Origin: Lachnospiraceae bacterium
GTDB taxonomy: Bacteria; Bacillota; Clostridia; Lachnospirales; Lachnospiraceae
Length of the DNA stretch: 40,265 nt
Assembly (NCBI GenBank): GCA_017561085.1
Contig: JAFZDQ010000022.1
Location: forward strand, 1-40,265
Reading direction: 5' to 3'
Part shown: positions 26,475 to 34,044 of the stretch, one piece after another
How positions within the stretch are numbered: position 1 is the stretch's first letter
Layout: every line of letters begins with the position of its first letter
Notes under the pieces: model-generated
What the model was told of the DNA's origin: nothing
Database searches by the model: none
The model's input: only the letters and a program-made list of their open reading frames with translations
Position numbers and translations under genes: made by a program

Positions 26475-26508
26475 TTAAGAAAGTGTTAAGAAATTGTTCA
26501 TTTCTTAA
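26475..26508. promoter_or_regulatory. Tandem TTAAGA repeat plus 23-bp palindrome between divergent promoters
   Basis: Two identical hexamers TTAAGA (26475-26480 and 26486-26491) are 11 bp apart. The second is also the left arm of a perfect inverted repeat: TTAAGAAAT (26486-26494) and ATTTCTTAA (26500-26508) around five bases. The block lies between the -35 elements of the minus-strand activase promoter (26457-26462) and the plus-strand rhomboid-like promoter (26524-26529), a natural place for a shared operator. No regulator can be named. Confidence 0.5.
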
Positions 26509-26523
26509 ATTTTTATGCTTTGG

Positions 26524-26552
26524 TTTACTTTTGTTTATGCTAATGATAAAAT
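26524..26552 (+). promoter_or_regulatory. Candidate sigma-A promoter of the rhomboid-like operon
   Basis: TTTACT (26524-26529) and TAAAAT (26547-26552) are 17 bp apart, 43 bases before the chosen start codon. This also argues against the earlier in-frame ATG at 26515, which lies upstream of the promoter. Confidence 0.65.
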
Positions 26553-26595
26553 AAAAAGAACTATATCTATCTGCCGAAAGGAAGTTTTTAGAAAG

Positions 26596-27483
26596 ATGCG
26601 ATCCATGAGTAAATTTGAAAAGAAGTTTGGGAAATATGCAATTAAAAATATATCGCTGGCACTGATTTTGTGTTATATCTGCGGGTATCTGATTCAGATG
26701 ATTAACCCTATGTTTCTTTCTTATCTGACCCTAAATCCTTATGAAATTGTTTTTCACGGTCAGGTTTGGAGACTGGTGAGCTGGATTATCGTACCGCCCG
26801 AGAGTTTTGGTCTTTTTACCATCATTATGCTGTACTTTTATTATTCCCTGGGCATGACATTGGAACGTACATGGGGAACCTACAGGTTGAATGTGTATCT
26901 GTTTTCCGGCATGCTTTTTACGGTGCTTGGCGCGTTTCTGGTGCTGGGATATGCTTATTTGTTCCAGGCGGATGTACTGGCGGCATTTGGGGCAGAGTCT
27001 TATTTTTCCGTTATTTCGGTTATGTTTACAACCTATTATGTAAATTTGTCCATTTTCCTTGCTTTTGCATGTACCTTCCCGGATATGCAGGTGCTTTTGT
27101 TCTTCCTCATTCCCGTGAAGGTGAAGTACATGGGCGTGGTTTATGTGGGCCTTTTGGCATGGCAGTTTGTGATGGGAATGGGAGATGTACTTACAGTGCC
27201 GCTTCGGGTGGTAATCGTGGCATCCCTGTTAAACTTTATTGTTTTTTACTTTACAAGCAGAAGGAGAGTCCGCATCAGCCCCGTACAAATGAAGCGGCGT
27301 GCAGAGTTTAAGAGAGAAACCGCAAAGAGCGTCCGTCCCGGAAGACATGAATGTGCCGTTTGTAAGAGAACGGATGAAACCAATCCGGAACTGGATTTCA
27401 GATATTGCTCCAAGTGTGAAGGCAGTTATGCTTATTGTCCGGATCATTTATTTACCCATACACATGTGAAAAAATACGAATAA
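26596..27483 (+). CDS. Rhomboid-like membrane protein without catalytic residues, with C-terminal zinc-ribbon-like tail
   Basis: The start is taken at the ATG at 26596, after GGAAG. The ATG at 26605 is possible too. The 295-residue protein has about six membrane segments with rhomboid landmarks: GQVWRLVSWIIVPP in the L1 region, LERTWGTYRLN, and the LLFFLIPVKVKYMG block that follows TM4. The GxSG serine motif and the late catalytic His are absent (the matching positions read NLSIFLAF and ASLLNFIVF), so it is a pseudoprotease. The cytoplasmic tail (about 240-295) has a CAVCK and a YCSKCEGSYAYCPDH set of cysteines and histidines that could bind zinc. It opens an operon with a sigma-like gene. 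Its function is unknown. Confidence 0.72.
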   Translation: MRSMSKFEKKFGKYAIKNISLALILCYICGYLIQMINPMFLSYLTLNPYEIVFHGQVWRLVSWIIVPPESFGLFTIIMLYFYYSLGMTLERTWGTYRLNVYLFSGMLFTVLGAFLVLGYAYLFQADVLAAFGAESYFSVISVMFTTYYVNLSIFLAFACTFPDMQVLLFFLIPVKVKYMGVVYVGLLAWQFVMGMGDVLTVPLRVVIVASLLNFIVFYFTSRRRVRISPVQMKRRAEFKRETAKSVRPGRHECAVCKRTDETNPELDFRYCSKCEGSYAYCPDHLFTHTHVKKYE

Positions 27484-27497
27484 GGCAGGAAGAGAAG

Positions 27498-28241
27498 ATG
27501 GCAGTAAATCAGGAAATATTATTTGCAAAAACATTAGAAGAAGTCAGAAAGCTTGCCAAAGACCAGGGTGGCTTTGTAGAGAAGGAACAGGTAGAGGAAG
27601 CCTTTGAAAGTCTGCATTTTGATGAAGGACAGATGGCCCTTGTTTACGACTATTTAAACCAGCATAAAATCGGAATCGGAAGTCCCGTTAATTTGGATGA
27701 TTACCTGACGGGAGAAGAGATGGATTATCTGGAGGAGTACCGCAAGGAACTGGCCTTTTTACCCACTCTTTCCGCCGGAGAAAAGGAAGCATGTACCTTA
27801 TCTGCCATGGCAGGAGATCCGGATGCCCAGCAGATGCTGATTCGTGTTTATTTGCCGGAGGTAATGGAAATTGCCAAGCTTTATACCGGACAGGGCGTGT
27901 ACCTTGAGGATTTAATCGGGGAAGGAAATGTAGCACTTACCATAGGGGTAACCATGTTAGGTGCCTTGGAAAATGCTGCAGAAGCAGAAGGCGCGCTGAT
28001 GAAAATGGTGATGGATGCCATGGAAGAGAGCATCGGTGAGCAGTTAGAAGTATCCCGTCAGGACAAGAAGATGGAGGACAAGGTCAATAAGGTGGCCAAA
28101 AAGGCAGAGGAATTATCCGGTGAATTAAAGCGTAAGGTGACGGTAGAGGAACTTGCCGAAGAAACCGGTATGTCCAGGAAATATATTGAGGATGCCCTTC
28201 GGTTAAGCGGAGACGGAATTGAAGGAATTGAGCGTGGCTAA
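27498..28241 (+). CDS. Truncated sigma-70-like protein lacking promoter-recognition regions
   Basis: The start is the ATG at 27498 after AGGAAGAGAAG. The 247-residue protein opens with a region-1.1-like block (about 10-55, including VRKLAKDQGGFVEKEQVEEAF and ALVYDYLNQHKIGI). Region 1.2/2.1-2.2-like sequence follows (about 60-155: DYLEEYRKEL, AGDPDAQQMLIRVYLPEVMEIA, GVYLEDLIGEGNVAL), the part that contacts core RNA polymerase in true sigma factors. Regions 2.3-2.4, with the aromatic melting motif and the -10 reading helix, are replaced by an Ala/Glu/Met-rich helix. A region-3-like stretch (about 195-240) ends the protein and region 4 is absent. It cannot read promoters in the usual way; a core-binding modulator is a plausible guess. 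Confidence 0.7.
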   Translation: MAVNQEILFAKTLEEVRKLAKDQGGFVEKEQVEEAFESLHFDEGQMALVYDYLNQHKIGIGSPVNLDDYLTGEEMDYLEEYRKELAFLPTLSAGEKEACTLSAMAGDPDAQQMLIRVYLPEVMEIAKLYTGQGVYLEDLIGEGNVALTIGVTMLGALENAAEAEGALMKMVMDAMEESIGEQLEVSRQDKKMEDKVNKVAKKAEELSGELKRKVTVEELAEETGMSRKYIEDALRLSGDGIEGIERG

Positions 28242-28294
28242 GGATAGCGTAAGCTGCAGCGAAAGAAGAAATGATGAAATGAACAGGTGAAACT

Positions 28295-28738
28295 ATGACA
28301 CGGAATAACGATGAAATGATGCAACAGGATAATGATTTTAAATATGTGATGCAGGATACCGGCAAAGTGTATCTGGGCGCACGTTATACCTTCGGGGAAC
28401 TTTTGGAAGCGGAAATGGTGCCCTTTAAATTAAAGGCAATTATTTCCCATTATGTGTTTAAGGAAGCGGAAAAGGATACCTCCCTGGAAAGCCAGTTTTA
28501 TTATCTGGAGCAAGGAACTTTTCTGTATCAGGTATTTGACCAGCTGAAAATCAAAGTGAAGGTCAATGTGCTGGAAGAAAAGAAGAATATTTTCGGTAAG
28601 AAAAAGAGCATCTATGTAGAGAAAAGACTCTCCCTTAAGGAGCTTACCGATATGAATCTGGCAAGGAAAAAGATGTCCGGAATGATAATCCGTGAAATCA
28701 TCGTATCTAAGCTTGCCATGATGGGATTTAGTGTATAA
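28295..28738 (+). CDS. Conserved-looking hypothetical protein, 147 residues
   Basis: I do not recognise this family. The start is the ATG at 28295 after AGGTG. The protein is soluble, with no signal peptide and no membrane span. Its middle (about 40-100) alternates helix with short strands. The C-terminal half is strongly basic (a KKNIFGKKKSIYVEKR stretch, then RKKMSG), which could suit nucleic-acid or acidic-protein binding. It lies between the sigma-like gene (53 bases upstream) and the M16C peptidase (26 bases downstream) on the same strand, so it is probably part of the same operon. Coding potential is good: a clear ribosome site, full use of the interval and codon use like its neighbours. 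Confidence 0.65.
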   Translation: MTRNNDEMMQQDNDFKYVMQDTGKVYLGARYTFGELLEAEMVPFKLKAIISHYVFKEAEKDTSLESQFYYLEQGTFLYQVFDQLKIKVKVNVLEEKKNIFGKKKSIYVEKRLSLKELTDMNLARKKMSGMIIREIIVSKLAMMGFSV

Positions 28739-28764
28739 AAGTGAAAGAAGAGGACGATTTAATT

Positions 28765-31689
28765 ATGAATAAATTTACCAATCTGACCGCATATGAAGTA
28801 TTGGAACAGCGGACCGTATCCGATTTGAATTCGGAGGGAATTATCTTAAAGCACAAAAAGACAGGGGCTAAGGTTGCCCTGCTTTTAAATGATGATGAAA
28901 ACAAGGTGTTTTATATCGGATTTCGGACACCCCCTACGGACAGTACCGGGGTAGCCCATATTTTGGAGCATTCCGTACTTTGCGGTTCCAAAAACTTTCC
29001 GGTAAAGGATCCTTTTATTGAACTTGCGAAAGGCTCATTGAATACCTTTTTAAATGCCATGACCTATCCGGATAAGACGGTATATCCGGTAGCCAGCTGT
29101 AATGACAAGGACTTCAAAAACCTGGTTCACGTTTATTTGGATGCGGTATTTTATCCTAATATTTACAGGGAAAAGAAGATTTTCATGCAGGAGGGCTGGC
29201 ATTACGAGTTAGAGGATGCAGCGGATAAGCTGACCATTAACGGCGTGGTTTACAATGAAATGAAGGGGGCTTTCTCATCCCCGGATGATGTGGTGGAGCG
29301 GGAGATTATGAATTCCCTTTATCCGTCCATTACTTACGGACTTGAATCCGGCGGTGACCCTGAGGTAATTCCCAAGCTTACGTATGAAGAGTTCCTTGAT
29401 TTCCACGGTAAATATTATCATCCTTCCAACAGTTATATTTATCTTTACGGAAATATGGACCCGCAGGAGTATCTTACCTTTTTGGATGAATCCTATTTAG
29501 GAAAGTATGAGTATCTGGAGATTGATTCTGCCATCCGCACACAGGACCCCTTTGCAGAGAGGCAGGAAGTGCAGAAATTTTATTCCGTAATGGAAGAGGA
29601 CAGCTGTGAAGACAGTACCTACCTTACCTACAATATTTCCATGGGTAGCAGCCTTGATAAGAAGCTTTATGTAGCTATGGATATCCTGGATTATGTACTT
29701 TGTTCCGCACCCGGTGCACCTGTGAAACAGGCTCTTTTAGACAAAGGAATCGGTAAGGATGTATACAGTTCCATGGAAAACGGTATTTTGCAGCCGTACT
29801 TTTCCGTGATTGCCAAGAATACTTCCACAGAGCGGAAAGAGGAATTTGTGAAAACCATTGAAGAGGTTTTAAAGGAGCAGATAAAGAACGGGCTCTCCGA
29901 AAAATCCTTAAGAGCTGCAGTGAATTATTTTGAATTTAAATACAGGGAAGGTGACTTTGGTTCCTATCCTAAAGGACTGATGTACGGTCTGCAGGCGTTA
30001 GACAGCTGGCTGTATGACGATATGGCACCCTTTATGCATATTGAAGCCAATGACACCTACAAGGAATTGAAAGCAGAAATCGGGACAGGTTATTTCGAAG
30101 GACTGATTCAGACCTATATGCTTGACAATACCCACAAGAGTCTTTTGGTGGTAGAACCCATGCCGGGACTGACCACCAGAAAGGACAAGGCTCTTGCAGA
30201 CAAGCTGGCAGCGTATAAAGAGAGCCTTTCCAAAGAAGAAATTGAGAAGATTGTGGAAGAGACCGCAGCCCTTACCGCTTATCAGGAGGAACCAAGCTCC
30301 AAGGAAGCGTTAGAAACCATTCCTCTTTTGAAAAGAGAGGATATGAAAAAGGAAGCCACGGCCTTTATCAATGAAGAAAGAAACGTGGGGGACATTCCCC
30401 TTATTTATCATGATATATTTACCAATGGGATTGCTTATCTGAAGCTGGTATTTGACCTTTCCAAGGTACCCGGGGAGTTACTTCCCTATGTGGGTATTTT
30501 GAAAAATGTGCTGATGATGGTGGATACGGAGCATTATTCCTACGGTGAGCTGTTTAACGAAGTGAATATTCATACCGGTGGTATCCATTTTGGCATGAAT
30601 ACCTATGTAAACGCGGATAATCTGGATGAATTTAAGTTAAAACTGGAAGTGAAATCCAAGGTATTATATGAAAATATCGCAAAAGCATTCGGGCTTATGA
30701 AGGAGATTCTTTTGACCTCCGATTTCTCCGATGAAAAGAGAATCAGGGAATTAATCGGCGAAGGAAAATCCAGAACGCAGGCATCCATGACAGGTGCGGG
30801 ACATACGGTTGCGGCTATCCGTGCGCTTTCTTATTTTTCCAAGACAGCAGCAGTTACGGAGCAGGTAAGCGGTATTCCCCAGTATCGTCTCTTAGAGAAG
30901 ATTGACGGTAACTTTGACGGCGAAAAGGAAAGCCTTGTCGCGAATTTACAAAAGCTGATGAACTGCATTTTCCGGAAAGATAATCTCCTGGTGGATGTAA
31001 CAGGCACACCGGAAATTTTGGCAAAAGTAGAAGGAGAAGTACAGGCCCTTGCAGAAAACCTGTTTGTGAAAGAAGCAGGGGAAGTATTTGAAGTACCTGC
31101 CCTGTCAAGGAAAAACGAAGGCTTTATGACAGCGGGACAGATTCAGTATGTGTGCCGTGCAGGTAACTTTATCAAAAAAGGCCTGCCTTATACAGGCGCT
31201 CTTAAGGTACTGAAGGTGATGATGGGCTATGAGTATCTCTGGAATCAGGTAAGGGTAAAAGGCGGTGCCTACGGATGTATGTGTAATTTTTCCAAAAACG
31301 GGGACGGTTATTTCGTATCTTACAGAGACCCCAATTTGGAAAAGACCATTGAGGTTTATGAGCAGGCTGCGGAATATATCAAAAATTTTGAAGCGGATGA
31401 GCGTACTGTTACCCAGTTTATCATCGGCGCCATGAGTGAACTTGATACTCCTATGACGCCTGCTGCCAAGGGGGCTTATTCTCTTGGCTGTTACCTGACA
31501 GGCCTTACCATGGAACGATTACAGAAGGAACGTGATGAGCTTCTTTCTACCACGGCAGAGACCTTAAACGGTTTGTACCGTTATGTGGAGGCCTTTATGG
31601 AGGACGATTGTCTTTGTGTCGTAGGAAACGGGGACAAAATCAAAGAGAATAAAGATTTATTTATGGAAGTGGAGCAATTGTTCCGCTAG
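28765..31689 (+). CDS. M16C (PreP/falcilysin-type) insulinase-family zinc metallopeptidase
   Basis: This is a large peptide-degrading protease that encloses short peptides in a chamber formed by its four homologous domains. The ATG at 28765, preceded by GAGGA, gives the usual start (MNKFTNLTAYEVLEQR) and 974 residues, the normal size for M16C. The GTG at 28741 would add eight residues. The inverted zinc motif HxxEH is at residues 65-69 (HILEH). The distal Glu ligand is in NEMKGAFSSP about 100 residues on. The C-terminal half carries the M16C-associated region and the Arg/Tyr pair near VRVKGGAYG. No signal peptide is present, so it is cytoplasmic. It follows the hypothetical gene by 26 bases. 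Confidence 0.93.
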   Translation: MNKFTNLTAYEVLEQRTVSDLNSEGIILKHKKTGAKVALLLNDDENKVFYIGFRTPPTDSTGVAHILEHSVLCGSKNFPVKDPFIELAKGSLNTFLNAMTYPDKTVYPVASCNDKDFKNLVHVYLDAVFYPNIYREKKIFMQEGWHYELEDAADKLTINGVVYNEMKGAFSSPDDVVEREIMNSLYPSITYGLESGGDPEVIPKLTYEEFLDFHGKYYHPSNSYIYLYGNMDPQEYLTFLDESYLGKYEYLEIDSAIRTQDPFAERQEVQKFYSVMEEDSCEDSTYLTYNISMGSSLDKKLYVAMDILDYVLCSAPGAPVKQALLDKGIGKDVYSSMENGILQPYFSVIAKNTSTERKEEFVKTIEEVLKEQIKNGLSEKSLRAAVNYFEFKYREGDFGSYPKGLMYGLQALDSWLYDDMAPFMHIEANDTYKELKAEIGTGYFEGLIQTYMLDNTHKSLLVVEPMPGLTTRKDKALADKLAAYKESLSKEEIEKIVEETAALTAYQEEPSSKEALETIPLLKREDMKKEATAFINEERNVGDIPLIYHDIFTNGIAYLKLVFDLSKVPGELLPYVGILKNVLMMVDTEHYSYGELFNEVNIHTGGIHFGMNTYVNADNLDEFKLKLEVKSKVLYENIAKAFGLMKEILLTSDFSDEKRIRELIGEGKSRTQASMTGAGHTVAAIRALSYFSKTAAVTEQVSGIPQYRLLEKIDGNFDGEKESLVANLQKLMNCIFRKDNLLVDVTGTPEILAKVEGEVQALAENLFVKEAGEVFEVPALSRKNEGFMTAGQIQYVCRAGNFIKKGLPYTGALKVLKVMMGYEYLWNQVRVKGGAYGCMCNFSKNGDGYFVSYRDPNLEKTIEVYEQAAEYIKNFEADERTVTQFIIGAMSELDTPMTPAAKGAYSLGCYLTGLTMERLQKERDELLSTTAETLNGLYRYVEAFMEDDCLCVVGNGDKIKENKDLFMEVEQLFR

Positions 31690-31701
31690 ATACTTTAGGT
31701 A

Positions 31702-31733
31702 GGGCTTTTCGCTTTTCCTATGCGAAAGGGCCC
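31702..31733 (+). other. Intergenic imperfect hairpin
   Basis: GGGCTTTTCGC (31702-31712) can pair with GCGAAAGGGCCC (31722-31733) with a small internal bulge. No T run follows, so it does not look like a terminator. It could be an RNA-processing or stability element between the M16C and DUF4349 genes. Confidence 0.4.
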
Positions 31734-31754
31734 ATGGAAAAGGGAGGAATACGA

Positions 31755-32807
31755 ATGAAAAAGAGAAAAATGCGTACGGTTGGTTTGATAATGGTTTTGA
31801 CACTGTTGCTGGCAGGATGCGGTGCTTCTTCTGCGAAGTATGAAGCGGCTGCGGAAGCGGAAGCTCCTGCGGCTGGTGTTATGAACTATGCTACGGATGA
31901 TATTTATTTTGATGCCATGCCGGAAGAGGCGATTGTGGAAGAACCCATGGAGGAAGCCGCAGCAGAGAGCGGTTCCATGTCAGATGCGCCCAAGGTAAAG
32001 GCGGAAGATAGGAAGCTGATTAAAAATGTAGATATGACCGTGGAAACGGAAACCTTCGACGTTCTGATGCAGACGGTTACCGAAAAGACAGAAGCGCTTG
32101 GCGGTTATGTGGAAAACAGCAGTGTATATAACGGCAGTCATTATCACGGGGCAGGCAACAGAAATGCCAATCTGACCCTGCGGATTCCGGCAGATCAGCT
32201 GAATACTTTTCTGGCAACCGTATCTGAGGTCTCCAACGTAGTAAACCGGAATGAAAACGTTAAGGACGTAACCTTGGAATATGTGGATATGAACAGCCGG
32301 AAGGAAGCCCTGGAGGTAGAGCATGACAGACTGCTTGAACTTTTGGAACAGGCAGAAACGGTAGAGGATATTATTGCGCTGGAAGGCCGTCTTTCCGATG
32401 TACGGTATCAGATGGAAAGCATGGAAAGCAGATTAAGAGCCCTGATGAATCAGGTATCCTACAGTACCGTATATCTGTACATAGAAGAAGTGGCTAAGTA
32501 CACGCCCGTTAAAGAACTGTCCGCCTTCGATAAAATCCGTACCGGTTTTGCAGCCAGTCTGCATGATGTGGGACGCGGAATCAAGAATTTCTTCATTGAC
32601 TTTATTATCAGTATTCCTTATCTGGTTGTATGGGCAGTGATTATCACCGTTATGATTTTGGTACTGAAGCTGGTACTGAAAATCCGCAAGAGACGGAAAG
32701 AAAACGGACCGAAAGAAAAGAAAACCAAAAAAAATAAGAAGGGAACGCCTTTTGCAAGTGAAGATACAAACCCTCAGGAAAATACTGTAAATACAGAAAA
32801 ACAGTAA
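31755..32807 (+). CDS. DUF4349 domain lipoprotein
   Basis: DUF4349 proteins are surface lipoproteins of unknown function with a coiled-coil middle. The start is the ATG at 31755, seven bases after GGAGG. The first 22 residues are a signal peptide ending in the lipobox LAGC (Cys22). An Ala/Glu-rich low-complexity linker (about 25-80) follows. The domain itself (about 85-290) shows LIKNVDMTVETETFDVLM, LTLRIPADQLNTFL, VTLEYVDMNSRKEAL, a coiled coil over EHDRLLELLEQAETVEDIIAL-like heptads and SYSTVYLYIEE. A membrane span (about 283-312) leads to a very basic tail. The protein thus has a lipid anchor and a C-terminal span, an arrangement typical of the family. Confidence 0.86.
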   Translation: MKKRKMRTVGLIMVLTLLLAGCGASSAKYEAAAEAEAPAAGVMNYATDDIYFDAMPEEAIVEEPMEEAAAESGSMSDAPKVKAEDRKLIKNVDMTVETETFDVLMQTVTEKTEALGGYVENSSVYNGSHYHGAGNRNANLTLRIPADQLNTFLATVSEVSNVVNRNENVKDVTLEYVDMNSRKEALEVEHDRLLELLEQAETVEDIIALEGRLSDVRYQMESMESRLRALMNQVSYSTVYLYIEEVAKYTPVKELSAFDKIRTGFAASLHDVGRGIKNFFIDFIISIPYLVVWAVIITVMILVLKLVLKIRKRRKENGPKEKKTKKNKKGTPFASEDTNPQENTVNTEKQ

Positions 32808-32817
32808 ATACAGAAAA
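32787..32817 (+). repeat. 14-bp direct repeat across the DUF4349 stop codon
   Basis: GTAAATACAGAAAA occurs at 32787-32800 and again at 32804-32817, period 17. The stop codon lies in the second copy (32805-32807). It looks like a slippage duplication. Confidence 0.7.
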
Positions 32818-32837
32818 GACAGCATAAAGGAGCAGAT

Positions 32838-33740
32838 ATGAATAACCGGCACAAATCCGGATTTGTTACCTTAATCGGAAGACCGAATGTGGGCAAATCC
32901 ACCTTAATGAACAGTATTATCGGACAAAAAATAGCAATTACATCCCATAAGCCCCAGACCACCAGAAACAGGATTCAGACCGTTTATACCTCTGAGGAGG
33001 GTCAGATTGTTTTTGTGGACACCCCCGGTATTCACAAAGCGAAAAACAAACTGGGCGACTATATGGTAAACATCGCGGAACGTACACTAAAAGAAGTGGA
33101 TGTGATTTGCTGGCTGGTAGAACCCACCAATTATATCGGAGCAGGGGAGCAGCACATCATGGAGCAGCTCCGTAAAGCCAATATTCCGGTGATTTTGGTC
33201 ATTAACAAAATCGATACCGTGAAAAAGGAAGAACTGTTCGGGTTTATTGATACTTACCGCAAGGAAATGGATTTTGATGAAATCGTACCGGTTTCCGCCC
33301 TGAAAAAGGACAATACGCAGGAACTGGTTAAATGTATCATGAAGTACCTTCCTTACGGACCTGCTTTTTATGATGAGGATACCATTACAGACCAACCCCA
33401 GCGTCAGATTGTAGCTGAAATGATTAGGGAAAAGGCACTCCGTACCTTAGATGAGGAGATTCCCCACGGAATCGCGGTAACCATCGAGCGGATGAAGTGG
33501 CGCGGGGATATCGTGGATATTGATGCTACCATTATTTGTGAGAGGGATTCCCACAAGGGAATCATCATCGGCAAGCAGGGAGCCATGCTGAAAAAAATCG
33601 GCTCAAATGCCCGCCGTGATATTGAAAAAATGCTGGAAAGCAAAGTAAATCTCCAGCTTTGGGTGAAGGTGAAAAAGGACTGGCGAGACAGTGACTTTTT
33701 ACTGAAGAATTTTGGTTACAATCCCAAAGAATACGAATAG
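32838..33740 (+). CDS. era: GTPase Era
   Basis: Era is an essential GTPase that binds the 3' end of 16S rRNA and checks small-subunit assembly in the cytoplasm. The 300-residue length is normal. The G domain has G1 GRPNVGKS (14-21), the switch Thr region with SHKPQTTRNRI, G3 DTPG followed by IHKAKNKLG, G4 NKID and G5 VSAL. The C-terminal KH domain, with GIIIGKQGAMLKKIG, binds RNA. AAAGGAG precedes the ATG. It is followed by yqzL and recO, the gene order known from Bacillus and other Firmicutes. Confidence 0.97.
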   Translation: MNNRHKSGFVTLIGRPNVGKSTLMNSIIGQKIAITSHKPQTTRNRIQTVYTSEEGQIVFVDTPGIHKAKNKLGDYMVNIAERTLKEVDVICWLVEPTNYIGAGEQHIMEQLRKANIPVILVINKIDTVKKEELFGFIDTYRKEMDFDEIVPVSALKKDNTQELVKCIMKYLPYGPAFYDEDTITDQPQRQIVAEMIREKALRTLDEEIPHGIAVTIERMKWRGDIVDIDATIICERDSHKGIIIGKQGAMLKKIGSNARRDIEKMLESKVNLQLWVKVKKDWRDSDFLLKNFGYNPKEYE

Positions 33741-33758
33741 AAAAAAGAAAATCGTAAA

Positions 33759-33785
33759 CCCTAATAGCATAAGATACCATTAGGG
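33759..33785 (+). promoter_or_regulatory. Hairpin that can cover the yqzL ribosome binding site
   Basis: CCCTAAT (33759-33765) is complementary to ATTAGGG (33779-33785) across a 13-base loop. The right arm contains the first Gs of the GGGGGAA ribosome site (33783-33789), so folding would mask part of it. The ATG follows at 33796. Confidence 0.4.
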
Positions 33786-33795
33786 GGAATTTGCG

Positions 33796-34044
33796 ATGAA
33801 CGAGAGAAACCACTGGCAGCAATTTTGGATGACGGGAAGTGTGGAAGATTACTTATCTTACAAAAACGGTCAAAAGTTGCAGGCCGGAGACGGGATGCAA
33901 ACAAACGGGTTTGCACCCGGCGGAAATACGTTACAAAAGGAAAATGCTTCGATAAAAGCAGGAAATGGGAAAGAGGGAGCAGATGCAGGAACTTTTCACG
34001 GTTACGGGGATGATATTAAAAGCGGAACCTTTCGGGGAATATGA
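33796..34044 (+). CDS. yqzL: YqzL-like small protein
   Basis: This 82-residue gene lies between era and recO, exactly where yqzL sits in Bacillus. Its N-terminus (HWQQFWMTGSVEDYLSYK) matches the short YqzL signature of a Trp, an aromatic, T-G, a Val or Ile, and Y-L-x-x-K. The function of YqzL is unknown. The remaining 55 residues are Gly/Asn/Lys-rich and look unstructured, longer than the usual YqzL. A strong GGGGGA precedes the ATG. The gene overlaps the first 62 bases of recO in another frame, so the two are probably translationally coupled. The end of this reading frame is less certain than its start. Confidence 0.68.
   Translation: MNERNHWQQFWMTGSVEDYLSYKNGQKLQAGDGMQTNGFAPGGNTLQKENASIKAGNGKEGADAGTFHGYGDDIKSGTFRGI

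Noticed and set aside
31702-31733. Terminator after the M16C peptidase
   Set aside because: The hairpin is imperfect and followed by A/G-rich sequence rather than a T run, so it is listed only as a hairpin.
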